Positions 1 to 11,545 of a stretch of DNA of 64,000 nucleotides are shown in pieces. The number at the start of each line of letters is the position of its first letter. Position 1 is the stretch's first letter. Origin of the DNA: Siphonodentalium dalli (lineage: Eukaryota; Mollusca; Scaphopoda; Gadilida; Siphonodentaliidae); the NCBI GenBank assembly GCA_032622095.1, contig CP136061.1:216970373-217034372 (forward strand), given 5' to 3'. Position numbers and translations under genes: made by a program. Under the pieces are notes generated by a model. The model saw only the letters and a list, made by a program, of their open reading frames with translations, ran no database searches and had not been told where the DNA came from.

Positions 1-481
1 ATTACTGCATCCTACATGTAATTGATATTATATATACCAATGTGATTCTATTGTAAAGTGGTTTAGATATCATTTGAAACATCCCAATTTTGTTCTACAA
101 CCCAGGGAATGGGGTGTTTTACATATATATTCTAGGGTTCAAAGGGATAAAATGAAAACTATTGAAGGTTTAGAAAATAATTCAATAAATAATATTTTAA
201 AAACAACTCAGCTGGAAACTTAGAAAATAATAGCAATATTTCTCCACTTACTGTGACAGCTAGTAGGCCTGTAACGATACGCTTGGTCACGATACGATAC
301 GTATCGCGATACGGGGCCAACGATACGATACGTATCGCGATACGCAAAATTTGATTCCATGAGTAAATAGCTATTCAAGTTCAACACTCCAAATTTGCAC
401 AACTCTCAGGTGTTAATCGTAGAATGATGAACTATACTAAATTTAGTGAGCAGTATATCATTTCACAGTTGATGGTAGTCA

Positions 482-700
482 GTTGCTGGAGTTTCTGACT
501 GAAAATGAGCTTCTCTGACAATATACTCAGATATAACTATTGACAATTCGCCATGCACCATTAAACTATATGCCTAATAATGGCACATGACGAAATGTCG
601 CTGGGCAGCTGGGCTCTTATACACTACTTTGTATTATGCTCATAGTTATATCTGAGTATAATGTCAGAAAAGCTAATTTTCAATTCGAAACTCATGCAAC
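482..700. repeat. Imperfect foldback inside the hAT element
   Basis: The ~60-nt segment at 482-541 pairs with 641-700 as an inverted repeat (for example TCAGATATAACTAT against ATAGTTATATCTGA), with a ~100-nt loop. No target duplication was recognised, so it may be a nested MITE or a structural part of the hAT. Confidence 0.75.
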
Positions 701-933
701 ATTGATTCAAGTCTTATTTTTTTAATTCATTTCATATTTTAATCAACAGTAATTCAACACAACAATGTGACATTAGTCACAACTCACAACATGTAACAGA
801 TAACACTGTCACTGTCAGAACTGAACCGAAGTGGCGAGCATGATGGAGCATCAAACATTAACTGAGTGTTTGTAAGTAAGTTCACCCGAAGTTGATGTTC
901 TTAATCATGAGGCCTTGAAGTTATGCTAGGTTT

Positions 934-1127
934 TTACATGTTGGTCGTAACACCAGTTTTGTAACAGGTTGCCGTCGAACATAATTTGCAGATCGTTTTA
1001 GTTCTGTCTGCCTTAATGCGTCCATCCTCTTCAAGTTGAACGGTGTACGTCCCAAAACCGAAATATTGCCAGATTTCGACCTGTAGGCCGCTGGCGGATT
1101 GACAAGTTTTAAGCTTTGAGCAGACAT
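934..1127 (-). pseudogene. Broken N-terminus of a hAT transposase (BED-type zinc finger)
   Basis: Read on the minus strand from an ATG at 1127, the protein begins MSAQSLKLVNPPA. A frameshift near 1080 then moves the coding signal to another frame, which reads VEIWQYFGFGTYTVQ, then EDGRIKAD, then CKLC, then VTTNM, and stops at 934-936. The W-x-Y-F entry, the C-x2-C pair and the G-x-TTN segment are the first half of the BED finger found at the N-terminus of hAT transposases. The closing His pair and the whole RNase-H-like catalytic domain are absent. It lies inside the hAT element 264-1538, on the strand expected if the element's transcription start was at its right end. The family assignment rests on motif recognition. 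Loss of function is clear from the frameshift and truncation. Confidence 0.6.
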
Positions 1128-1585
1128 CTTTCCACGGCCCACGTGTTGTTGTTTTGCCGCAGACGATATATCCAATATACTAGTATTTGATTGGTTGAAA
1201 TCAGAGCAGTTCATCAAATTAAACCAATCAGAGCATGGCTTACAGTCTGAGGCTAGGTTACAGAGGTCAGTCATTTCACTTCCGCCAACGTTTGTGTCAA
1301 AGGTCAAAGTGCGAGCTCACGGAAACAAACGAAATTTACAGATTCACTTCCGATAACACTTTGTAAGCATTCACAGCTTACGGAAACGAACGAGGGGACC
1401 CGATTGACTTCGTATGGTAACTGCATAATAGCGGAACTGTATCGTAGTGTATCGAAATTACAGTCAAATGAATCGCGTATAGAATCGTGAATGACGAATC
1501 GCGATGCATCGAAATCGCGATGAATCGTTACAGGCCTAACAGCTAGGGTTGTGTGAGCAGAAATATTGGGGGAAAATGTTGTTAC

Positions 1586-1685
1586 CATAATGCAGATCAC
1601 TGGGACCAGGAGCACAACTACAGAGGCCTATGTTATCTTCCTGGGCAGGACATCTGTCACACTCTGGCAATGGGCTGATCATGTC
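1586..1685 (-). CDS. Possible single coding exon, Cys-rich, unrecognised
   Basis: On the minus strand a pyrimidine-rich tract ending TTTTGTTCAG is followed by 100 nt open in only one frame, ending TTATG before GTAAC, a usable splice donor. The peptide has a CDRC motif, then CPAQEDN, then LCSCAPGP, and looks coding rather than random because of its Cys/Pro/Gly pattern. The other two frames of this strand close quickly. I do not recognise the family, see no neighbouring exon to join, and cannot exclude chance. If real, the hAT at 264-1538 lies in the following intron. Transcript evidence would settle it. Confidence 0.3.
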
Positions 1686-2478
1686 CTGAACAAAATGAAA
1701 ATATTTAATGTTTAAAGTATCATCTTGTTATTTAGATTCACAAATGAGTGCCAAAGGAGATAAGCTGCTGCCAAATTTGGAGTTGCCTACCAGATAAGCT
1801 TCAACTCATCGCCAAGCAAAGTGATATCGACATATGGGTCTGGGGTCAGGTCTCTAATGTAAGTGCAATATACATGAGGAAATTTGTCTCTGAACATAAC
1901 TCTGACCAACCAGTTTTAAAACTGTTACCAATCATAATTTCAGAAGGGATGTGGTGAATCCTTGTTACATTGTCAATACTCGATACATATATGTTTTAAT
2001 CTCCTGTTCCAGTTCCTTGATTCATTATATTCTGTGTCTTAAAGCAGCTAATAATCTTCCAACCTCAAATTAAATGTTATTTGCTAGTTGTTGTCATGTA
2101 CCGGGGATCAAAATAGGTTGATCAATATGTGTATTATATTTAATTTCCATTTAAATATTAAGAAATTTTGCTGAATTCCTCTGTAATCAAAACTTACCGA
2201 TAAAATCAAAATCAACGATATAGATGCTGCGGTAATATCAGTTCAATTTAATCCTGGTCATGGAATTAGTATTTATGAAATTGTCAATGGGATTATTTGG
2301 GCAAAAAAACAAACAAGATTGTATGTTTCCGCTAACGAAGTGATAAAATTAGGGTAGGTACGTAAATTTTTACATGATATTTTTTATGATATGATATAGT
2401 ATGGTAAACATAGTGTCGACATCCGGAATGACCACTTGTCGTCCATCCGTCCATCCACGTTTAAAAATGACTACTTTA
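1686..2478. other. AT-rich stretch with no supported feature
   Basis: One short plus-strand open frame (1748-1957) ends near a good donor-like GTAAGT at ~1860 but has a stop just upstream, no ATG in frame and no recognisable domain. Degenerate GTCCATCC runs at ~2440 may be the edge of a pearl-like microsatellite. Nothing else seen. Confidence 0.5.
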
Positions 2479-2933
2479 ATATGTGGCTATGATTTTGTGA
2501 AATGGATATGTATGTGATTAACTTCTGTTACGTGGCTAGCCAGGTAACAGAGTTTAGATGATCCTTCAAAAATGATCTATTTCACCTAATCAGCCTATTT
2601 AATTTTGAAGTCACTCAAAAGTGGGAAACTAAAAGTCCATTGATTTAGACTCCATGATTTGTCAATAGGAGGTGTTCGGACAGTTATGTGGCTAGTCACT
2701 CACTCAATCACCAACCTGTCAGTTTCTCCTATTCCACTGTCCTAGTTGCTGTGAGCAAGTTTTTGAGTTTTAATCAGCTTCTGCTACAATTCCCACATTT
2801 TATGATTCCATAATATGAAATTTTATCACTATCAACTACTTTATAGCCACATAAAATTTTATGGCTACTTGAGAAGCCACATAAAAATTAGAGACACATA
2901 ATTATTTTAGCCACATAACTCATAGCCACATAT
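2479..2933. mobile_element. Small foldback/MITE-like element with ATGTGGCTA repeats
   Basis: ATATGTGGCTATGA at 2479-2492 is perfectly inverted at 2920-2933. The interior holds several more ATGTGGCT/AGCCACAT copies in both orientations, including a small hairpin at ~2846-2865. No clear target duplication was found, so the outer limits are approximate. Confidence 0.55.
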
Positions 2934-3115
2934 CTACCCATTTGTTAGTCTAGCCATCTGTCTGTCCATAGACACTTTACACTTGGTGCCATAATTTTTG
3001 ATCGGAACCAAAATTTGTATATGAATTTCTCAGCCCAAAAGACAGATCGAGTTCGAATATGGGTTTGATCCTACTATTTTTAACTGAGTATGGCCCTTTT
3101 TCGAAAATATTTACT
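2934..3115. repeat. Fragment of pearl-type core repeat
   Basis: A GTCTGTCC-type microsatellite is followed by a unit resembling the 19.5-20.0 kb repeats: 'accaaa...tgtat...cccag...acag' order, then GTTCGAATATGGGTT and a closing GAGT-ATGGCCCTTTTTCGA. This is the layout of one pearl-type core unit. Confidence 0.5.
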
Positions 3116-3158
3116 CTTAAAAAGAAAAAAAAATCTAGATTGAATGTCTTGCTCAATA

Positions 3159-3170
3159 AAAAAATATATA

Positions 3171-3221
<51 letters not shown>

Positions 3222-3240
3222 TTTTTTATAATATAATACA
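3159..3240. repeat. (TA)n and (AAAT)n microsatellites
   Basis: A run of alternating TA (~3165-3195) passes directly into seven or more AAAT units and then a T-rich tract. It is simple sequence with no gene. Confidence 0.95.
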
Positions 3241-4495
3241 TTGTATAAGGCAAAAAAATGGTTTTGATTCTCAGGCATAGCCGCATAGAAAAAAATGGCC
3301 TGCGTTGGACCATTTTATTACGATTTGGATATCATCGTAGTTGTAAACTGGGTAACACAAAATTAGGAAATATGTTTCAAATATCAAATAGGAGCTACAT
3401 ACAACGGTGTATGTGTGGATATTCAACAAAAGACCATTGGCAACGATAACTATCAGGTATATTGTCACCACAAGCTGTGCAAACCCCCTTAGTTTATTGG
3501 TAAAATGTGTTCCAATATTCAATCTGCGGACAGCAGGAAGTTGGATATTGAAAGATCAATCAAATTCGTGAACGCAAACCAGAACGCAATAAAAAACTCA
3601 GTTTGATAATTGGTGTTTTTTTTTTAGTTTTATGGCCTATCATTAGAGTTAGTGCTGGGCAGTTTCCCTATTAATCAACAATACCCAGTTAAAATTTCCA
3701 TATCGTCACTAATATCGTCTAAAATAAACTAATTGTAATGTCCTCGGCAATCAATGGGTGCCAGCCAATCAAAAGCGTGTACAAACAAATAATTTAACTC
3801 AAGCCTAAATCAAGTTATTTAAGTGTTTAAATCCAAGCGTAACATCCATGCGTGCAATCAAAACACACAGAAAGCGTGTGGTCGTGCGGTTTATGTTACT
3901 CAGTGTACCCATGTGTAAATATCGTTTTGCAGGCTCACATTTTGTTCAATATTCAATCATCATATTAAACAACATTTAGAACAACTAACGGAATGAGGGA
4001 AGGGAATATGAAAACCCAGGATACGTCCCCCTTTCGCTCACAATATTACACAAACCCTCCGACTTCCCTGCGTATAATAGTATTGCAAGAGAATGCACCA
4101 AAATGAATCGACGACTGATCAGGTGATAGATCGATATGAATGTCAGTTATGCCACGCCTCTTCCTTCAGCGCAATGATGCACGTGCACCGTAAATCAAAA
4201 TAACCAATGGACAAATACACTGCCCTCTTCTTGTCTAGAAGAAACCACTCACTGCGATTGGTTGAAAAAATTGTATAGAATTAGAGCTTAAAACCCACCC
4301 AAAAATACATGGTGTCCTTGCTTGGCCAAATTCCAAAGATTATGTACTACATGTTTGGACTTCATTGAAAGACTGAACCTCTTTGTCAAATTTGTCTTGC
4401 TGTTAAACCACATTTCCATTTGTCAAGCGACTCAAGTGTCATCGGGAATAACATATATTTACTCAACATACCGAGAAATATTCACCAATCCGCAG
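3241..4495. other. Unassigned AT-rich stretch with a solitary hAT end
   Basis: TTAGTGCTGGGCAGTTTCCC at ~3650 matches the left terminus of the hAT at 15934 (TAGTGCTGGGCGG). I found no matching right end, so it is probably a terminal relic. No supported gene in the rest. Confidence 0.5.
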
Positions 4496-4930
4496 ATTTA
4501 TTGTCCCCCGAAAAATATATTTTTCGGGGGACTATAGAAACGGGCTCCGTCCGTCTGTTCGTCCGTCCATCACACTTTTGAGTACCTTCATGGTGTAATC
4601 ATCTCCTCCTACAGATTTCATCCCAGAGATTTGAAACTTCAGAATATTGTTGCCGATATATTGAAGATGTGCAACATGTATATATATAGATGACGGAATA
4701 ATTATTTTTTGATGGAGTTATTAACCCTTTTCGACTTCAGTATGAGGGTACCTTCATGGTGTAATCAACTCCTCAGATGGACTACAGTTTTGTTCGTAGA
4801 TATTTGAAACTTCAGAGTATTGTTACCCACATATTGGAGATGTGCAACATGTATATACATGTAGATGACGGAAAAAAAATTTTTTTTACCGAGTTATTAA
4901 CCATTTTCGACTTAGAAAATTTCAACATTT
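4496..4930 (+). mobile_element. Pearl-like (Helentron-type) element, 5' part
   Basis: It begins with a perfect 30-bp palindrome at 4503-4532 (GTCCCCCGAAA... mirrored), then CGTCCGTCTGTTCGTCCGTCC, the GTCY microsatellite of pearl elements. Two ~164-bp core units follow (TTCATGGTGTAATCA at ~4588 and ~4752). It is cut at ~4930 by the next pearl. The same 5' end occurs inverted at 37756-37778. Confidence 0.75.
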
Positions 4931-6045
4931 TTAGTCGAGTTTTTTTCCAAAACTCGACTTATAGTTTGATGAGGGTGGGCGGGCTATCGGGCAGGCGGCC
5001 TGTTTTGCTTATAACTCAACCGTTTATTGACGGATTTAAAAAAAATTGGTGTGTGAGTACATATCCATGCAAGTAAGCTGCAGACAAACAATCGGGTTCG
5101 TCCGCACATTTATTACAGAGTTATGGCCCTTTGCCATTTTTCACTGATTTTAGGCTCGTTAGCGCAACAACTTCAACAAACGTTATCTGATTCGATTGAA
5201 ATTTGTGATATAGGTGTCTCCCAAGAATATCTCGGACGAGTTCGAAAACCGGCCTGGTCCGATAAAATTTGATAAAGTTATGGCCCTTAATTAGTCATTT
5301 TTCACGAATTTTCAGCTCTTTAGCGTGATAACTTCAACAAACGTTATCCGATTTGATTGAAATTTGGTATATAGGTGTCTCCCAAGAATATCTCGGACGA
5401 GTTCGAAAACCGGCCTGGTCCGATAAAATTTGATAGAGTTATGGCCCTTAATTAGTCATTTTTTCACAAATTTTCAGCTCGTTAGCGCGATAATTTAACA
5501 AACATCATCCTATTTGATTGAAATTTTGATATATAGGTGTCTCCCAAGAATACCTCGGACGAGTTAGAAAACCGGCCCGGTCCGATAAAATTTTATAGAG
5601 TTATGGTCCTTAAGTAGTCATTTTGTACGAATTTTGAGCTCGTTAGTGCGATAACTTCAACAAACGTCATCCGATTCAACAAAAATTTGGTATATAAGTG
5701 TCTTCCAATAATATCCTGGACGAGTTCGAAAAAAAATTGATAGAGTTATGGCCCTTAATTAGTCATTTTTCGTGAATTTTTAGCTCGTTAGCGCAATAAC
5801 TTCAACAAACGTCCTCCGATTTGTTTAACATTTGGAATAGCTAGACGTACTTGCCAAGAATATTTCGGACGAGTTCGAAAACCAGCCTGGCCCGATAAAA
5901 TTTGATAGAGTTATGGCCCTTAATTAGTCATTTTTCGATTTTACCTATTAATTAGTCCACCGATACTGATGCACACCAATTGGCGGTAGCCACCGGCGGT
6001 AGCCACCGAAAACGAGACACAGCATCTCTGATGCCACCTCTTGTT
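4931..6045 (+). mobile_element. Pearl-like element with five or six ~160-bp core repeats
   Basis: The 5' end carries the inverted repeat AGTCGAG...CTCGACT (4933-4959). The core repeats around GAGTTATGGCCCTTAATTAG recur at about 5118, 5275, 5438, 5599, 5743 and 5907 (spacing 144-164 bp). The 3' end has the mini-hairpin GCATCTCTGATGC (6022-6034), then CACCTCTTGTT, resembling the CACCTCTAGTT end of the pearls at 22.5-24 kb. It appears nested in the preceding element. Confidence 0.75.
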
Positions 6046-6430
6046 TCACCGTTAGCGCGATAACTCAATTAAATATTAACTGATTCAAACCATATTTGAT
6101 ATATGAGTCTCTTGCAACAATATCTCGGACGAGTTTGAAAACCAGGTTTTTTAGAGTACGGAATGTAAACAGACGTTTTTATCATGATTAGCTTGGTCGA
6201 CGCTCTCTTTTGCCTCAAAATAAATAATCGTGATTACCTGCCAATTAAACCAGAAATGAATAAATGTGACGTCATGATTAATAGGCAGGTGAGAATATAT
6301 TGGATTAAATCCATCCTGATGTCTTAGACATGGGTTGTCAAAAATTTTATGATTGTTAGCTATCAGGAGGCCTTTTAAAATACGGGCCAATAACATTGTT
6401 CACGTTTTCCATTCTAGAGTTATCCTTCTT
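6046..6430. other. Truncated core repeat, then unassigned sequence
   Basis: From 6046 to ~6150 the sequence continues with another divergent copy of the preceding core (TTAGCGCGATAACT...ATATCTCGGACGAGTT). From there to 6430 I see nothing supportable. Confidence 0.5.
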
Positions 6431-7840
6431 TATTGTCACCCGACATTCCGTCGGTGAACAAATGTAACGACCTTCATCCATGTGTGTGGGCTTCCATCCA
6501 TTGACTCCATCCATCTGGAACATTGTCCGAGTCTGTATTCTGTCATTTTATGGTCATTTGTTGTTAAACTTGACACATATATCAACCAGCATGGGAACCT
6601 GCACACCTGCGATTTTGAGTTCGGTCAGACTCATTCTGATGGAGTTAATGCTCTTTTTTGACCTGTGTTTGTACAACCTGAGGCACCTCTATTGTCAGAG
6701 TCTGTATTCCGTCATTATCCAGTAAATTTGGTTACAACTTGGCACAGACGTCGGCCAGCATGGGAACCTGCACACCTGCAAGTCGGAGTCATTTTGGTGG
6801 AGTTATTGCCATTTTTCAACATAGAATCGTACATCATGGGACGCATCTTTTGTCCAAGCTTATATTCCATCATTTTCCAGTTAATTTGGCAGAGTTATTG
6901 CCATTTTCGACCTAGAAATGTTTTATGTTTTTTATTTTAGAGTTATTGACCCTTTCTCGACTTATTCAAGATGTGCAAATATTTTGTGAATATGCACTTT
7001 GTATCATATTGGTAGTGTTGAAACGACCAGTGAATTTCAAAGTCGACTAGTCGAGGCCCAAAAGTCGCGTTGTATCGACTAGTCGGTACCCGATATTAAA
7101 ACTTTCAAACATAACATGGTACGGAAAATTCATCGTACATGGCGTACACTGATGACTGAGTCAATGACGGTCTATTGCGCAGCGCATTTCCCTGCATAGA
7201 CACCAATTTATTTGGGAAATAATACAGTAAACATCTTGATATTAATTTTATCCAACACACTGAATGTAATTATATAATTAGAGTCCCGATCAAGCGCTGT
7301 CAGTATCATTTATATTCGGTAGCAACGACCTTCACACAGCGTCGCATTATAACCCGACGGTGCGAGATCAATTGAAATATACACAGTGTCTAGATCAAAG
7401 CGGTCTCCGACAAACGATAAAGCCACGTCAATCATTGCCATCATGTCACAGTGATGTCTTTGACCTCAAACGACGAGTGAGACATTGTGTTGTCAATTTC
7501 ATTCTTTCAATTAATAGTCGGGTCACTATGTGTGTCTATACTAGTAACACTGTCAATTCCGGGTGCCACCAAACGTTATACTTACCGTAACTTACGCGCA
7601 GTTAACACCGTTTATGCCGGAATCGATCTTGAAAACGTTATACATGTAACTATGTAACATACACTATTTCAGCGTCGACTACAGCTAGTCGATTAATCAT
7701 TTCAACCCTACATATTGGTGTAATCAATTCCTCCTGCTGTTTGTAGTATTGGGATCTGAAACCCATAAATCCTTCGTCCTTTTTTGTCCATCTGCGTAGA
7801 AAGCTCAGCGATGGTTGTCGTAATAAACTAGTGATGAATT
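6431..7840 (+). mobile_element. Pearl-like element interrupted by a hAT
   Basis: The 5' end contains the inverted repeat TCACCCGACattcCGTCGGTGA (6437-6458). Core units follow with CATGGGAACCTGCACACCTG at ~6590 and ~6758. The unit being read at 7000 (TGTATCATATTGG) resumes after the hAT at 7719 as TGTAATCAATTCCTCC, matching the GGTGTAATCAACTCCTC context at ~4756. The 3' limit is approximate. Confidence 0.65.
7013..7710. mobile_element. hAT non-autonomous element (698 bp) with perfect 8-bp TSD
   Basis: The left end TAGTGTTGAAACGA is mirrored by the right end ATCATTTCAACCCTA. The flanks carry the identical 8-bp duplication CATATTGG at 7005-7012 and 7711-7718. Subterminal GTCGACTAGTCG-type motifs occur at both ends. 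Interior frames are short and show no transposase. Confidence 0.9.
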
Positions 7841-9189
7841 GATATAGGGAAACCACCATTGGCCATCTTGTTAAAATTTAGCAATTGGCCAATGCTGATT
7901 ATACCATATATAGTACAAAACGTGATGCAATGTTGACACTTGTTATAAACAAAATTCACCGTAACTAATTAGACACACAGTAGTAGCAGTACATGCAATA
8001 AAACTCATTATCTCCTGATCTCACTGCACAGTGTAGTCACAGTTACCGAAAAATAAATTAATAATGTGTTTAGTTGATAATACGTTGAACATTTATGATC
8101 AAGCAATGAAGACTTTTATCTGCTGGTAGATTTAAGATTGCCTGTGAGGCAGCCAAAATAGAATGGAGAATTAATGAAGCATATCTGCATATGCACCGCA
8201 TTCTACTTTTACATTCTGTTGCAATAATGCAGCGCTGTTTTAGCATTTACAATGACATGATTACGGGTTCAGTTCTTCTGATTTGTCAATGATTCTAAAA
8301 CTCATCTTGAACTTTATGATCATGCATCTAGCATGCTCTATAAAAAGTCTACAATGTTAGAAAGGTTTTCATTTTTGGTATCTATAATCCCCTCCGGGTG
8401 TTCGAGCACATGGCTGCGAATATATTCCCATATTGCCCATTTTGTGTGAATAATACATCAACTATTTTCGGTACACACTTTAACTTATCTCAAATTCACC
8501 CAATGTGTTGTTACGTTTCGGATGTTTGTTCACCATATTAGCCACCACCGACTGTTTTAAATATAATTGAGTGACCATTATAGTTACCAATATTTACTGT
8601 ACAACACATTAAAAAACTGCATTTGAACATTCATTCACTGTTTACTCCCTTCGCTGTAAAGGCGAAAACAATCAGAACCTCATTGGAATGGCAGAGTTTT
8701 TTGCCGATGCCAATTATAAACAGATAACCCAAATATCTACAGATTCCGATTGCCGTTCCAGTTTATCTGTTCATCACTAGAATAAACAGACCATTTTAAC
8801 TTTCAAAATTCACAATTCAGTTATACAGGTTGTAGTAATAAAGATAAGAAAAGTCTTCATAGAATGTTATTATATGATCATAAACTTTCTTCTAAAAGTC
8901 CCATACTAAATAATGGGCAAAAGAAGTTGATAAATCACGATATATACCTGGTTGTTCTATAAATAGGCTAGATGAGTTAATAACAAGATCACGTGACTCA
9001 TGAGTTATTAATATGAAGTATGTTCATGACAATGTAGTGATGTTTGGTAATATTTATCATCATACATGTATTGTTTATTATTTTGACTTGTTGAAAAACA
9101 TTGTGCATTTTATGGATTTATATAGATGGGTCAGTAAGGTAGTTCAGGCCTAATGGGCTTGATACCATTGGTGGATCATATAATAAAAC
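7841..9189. other. Intergenic stretch, nothing supported
   Basis: AT-rich sequence with no long frame, no clear repeat and no RNA-like signal that I could support. Confidence 0.5.
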
Positions 9190-9440
9190 ACTTATTGCAT
9201 GGTTTTGAGGTTGACATGAGGATTTATCAACCCTTGGAAGTTAATATTCACCTCGGCCTGTGGCCTCGGTGAATATTAACTTCCTCGGGTTGATAAATCC
9301 TCTTGTTATCCTTCATCCCATTTCCCTCTCTTCTGATTGGCTGAGAGTGCGTCACATGGCGGGCGATAAATCACCATATTACCCTCGAGGGTAACATTGT
9401 CTCAGTTATTGACCGCTCAGCTGTTACCAGTAAACATAGA
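9190..9440 (+). repeat. Long palindrome family, copy 1
   Basis: Positions 9218-9302 form a ~39-bp-arm hairpin with few mismatches (GAGGATTTATCAACCC ... GGGTTGATAAATCCTC). It is preceded by TGCATGGTTTTGAGGTTGAC, which is also found inverted beside the second palindrome at 11184-11206. GGGCGATAA follows at ~9362, a motif also shared with copy 2. Confidence 0.8.
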
Positions 9441-10216
9441 ACTACGAAGAACTCACCGCGCAGAGATTCTCTGACAGCTCTCTGATAATTTCGAAAAACA
9501 CTGTTTTTATAAACCCCACTGTTTCATAACAACCGCGAACTGTGGTGTTTGCTAATTTGTATAATTGTGTGTTTTTTTATTTGCAATTAAAGCACGCTAT
9601 GTATAATGGTGTTATCATAGACACATATCTGTTATAAGGTGTAATATTCATATTGGACCTTTTGATATCAATAATAAAGATCGTGGGACAAATAGATAAA
9701 CCTTATTATGTAGTTGGTATGCTGCAGACAATTGCACATACGATGTACATACGTTACAACTACGTTTATGTAATATAGATCAAATGGCCACTCTTTGCTG
9801 TTTATCAATTGATTATTTCTTTTCTTCAATACATTCATCAGACTTCAGAGAATACCCGTATGTTGCGTAACGATCTGTGACAGATGTCAATTTCTGTTTG
9901 CACTACTACAACGTGTTAGTTCCACATTTTAACATTCTGGAAATTAACACGTCTGTCGGCGTCTTCACGCTCATTTGAAACGAAACCGAACATTTCGCTG
10001 CATGGCTACTCAACTTCGAAATTGCTTTACTCCTCTTTCCGTGAACCGATTTCCACAATGCAACCAGCAAACTGACCGGAGAATATCTGCGCAAATGACG
10101 GGTCTGTTAATTAATCCAGATTATGAATGTTTTATTTTCTAAATATCGATGATTCCAACATAGAATTAACTTTTCGAACTGGATTAAATAATATATGCGC
10201 GCATTTATGCCTGCTA
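9441..10216. other. Intergenic stretch, nothing supported
   Basis: A short minus-strand frame (9906-10094) has no recognised domain and no ATG-anchored or splice context that persuades me. Confidence 0.5.
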
Positions 10217-10220
10217 TTAA

Positions 10221-10987
10221 CCCTTTGAACCCGAGAGACCGGAATACCGGTCCAATCCTTATATTCCTATATCCCGGGAGACCGGAATACCGGTCCGGAA
10301 ATCAGACTATATTTGACACGAAATTACAGCTCAATAAACGCACATATCAACTAGAGTTGTACTTCTACTTTGCACACACGTGTCACATGTTTACCCAAGT
10401 GACTTTGATCGACAAACTGACAACAGAGGGTTTGTTTCTTTGCGCATGCGCAGAGGCCTATTTTGAGGGGGAAAAAACCCCCGCTTTTTATCGTCGGAAA
10501 AGGGGAAGTATTTCGTTAAAAATTTCGCGATCAAAGCCCAAATTAACTAGAATAGTGCTTCTATACTTTGCGCGAACGAGTGACATGTTCATACCTCTGA
10601 CTTTAGCAGCCAAATTGGAAACAGGGGGTCTGTTTCTTCGCTCAAGCACACAGGTGCATTTTGAGAAATGCGTTATATTGTAGGCAAAGTGTAAGAATTT
10701 CGTTATAAATATATAGTGCGACCAAAGGAAGCCGCAATATATCTATATACATGTACATGTATATTGAACGTGGAATAGACTGTCTCGTTGAAATACATTG
10801 TGACATATTTCACCGCACACTAGTCTTGTTCAGTTAGCATAGTAGATTGCCGTATATACTGAGCGTGTATACATGTATATATACGTCCCAATTAAGAGCT
10901 TTATGAGTTACGTCGTCGGAACACTATTTAACGTCAGGCGCCTCGGGTTGGGGTCATTTAACGTTCAGGACGTCAGGGTTCAAAGGG
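10221..10987. mobile_element. piggyBac-type MITE (TTAA target, CCCTTTGAACCC termini)
   Basis: Both ends abut TTAA (10217-10220 and 10988-10991). The ends read CCCTTTGAACCC and GGGTTCAAAGGG, the TTAA plus CCCTTT layout of piggyBac elements. Two copies of the palindromic block AGACCGGAATACCGGTCC lie near the left end (~10236 and ~10280). A ~200-bp internal unit is present twice in diverged form (~10365 and ~10560). No transposase is encoded; the long frame across it is fortuitous. Confidence 0.85.
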
Positions 10988-11009
10988 TTAAGGAGGTTCG
11001 TGTGTACTC

Positions 11010-11230
11010 CATTGTCAGATAACAAAACAGTTATCACCCTTGTTTTCGTGAGACACGGGGATTTGTCGCCGCTCTCGACCTGGAATGTCACCCTCGGGCC
11101 TGGCGGCCCTCGGGTGACATTCCAGGTCTCGAGCGGGCGACAAATCCCCGTGTCTCACTCAATCGCGGGCGATAACTGTATAATGTCAACCTCAAAACCA
11201 TGCAGTAAATGTATATTATCACCTCCTTTG
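11010..11230 (-). repeat. Long palindrome family, copy 2 (inverted)
   Basis: Positions 11048-11158 fold into ~50-bp arms (GTGAGACACGGGGATTTGTC ... mirrored). On the minus strand it is preceded by the same TGCATGGTTTTGAGGTTGAC-type block as copy 1, and GGGCGATAACTG motifs flank it. The arms differ in sequence from copy 1 but pair internally. Confidence 0.8.
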
Positions 11231-11545
11231 TCCATTTCTCAATGACATGTTGATCCCACATACAAGTGTACGTGGGAAATAAGTAGAAATTTTAGAATAT
11301 TTTGAGCCTTTCTTTAATCTCGAGTTGTTTGTGTTTAATGTTGGAAAATACTTATTTGCCAGTAGTTTGATGTATTAACATTCAGCTTTACTATGACATC
11401 GGTGACTCTATTACAACGATGTTTTCTCTAGCCTTCAGAAATGAAAGTCCTTACTTTTAACACTTCGTCGATTTTGAATGGAGAATATTGTTCTCTGTGC
11501 TGTTTATGAAGTTCTCTTAATAACTCTTAATCATTCTATATTGCA

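Larger units (their letters stand above)
264..1538. mobile_element. hAT DNA transposon, non-autonomous, with perfect 8-bp TSD
   Basis: The element starts TAGGCCTGTAACGAT and ends with its exact reverse complement. It is flanked by the identical 8-bp duplication ACAGCTAG at 256-263 and 1539-1546, which is the hAT target-site length. Just inside both ends are many ATCGCGAT/CGATACG-type motifs, the usual subterminal transposase-binding repeats of hATs. It carries a decayed transposase fragment (934-1127) and an internal foldback (482-700), so it cannot move on its own enzyme. Confidence 0.93.

Noticed and set aside
10195-10683. 162-codon frame as a gene
   Set aside because: It spans the TTAA border and left end of a piggyBac-type MITE, and its internal similarity is due to a duplicated DNA segment. 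No domain.
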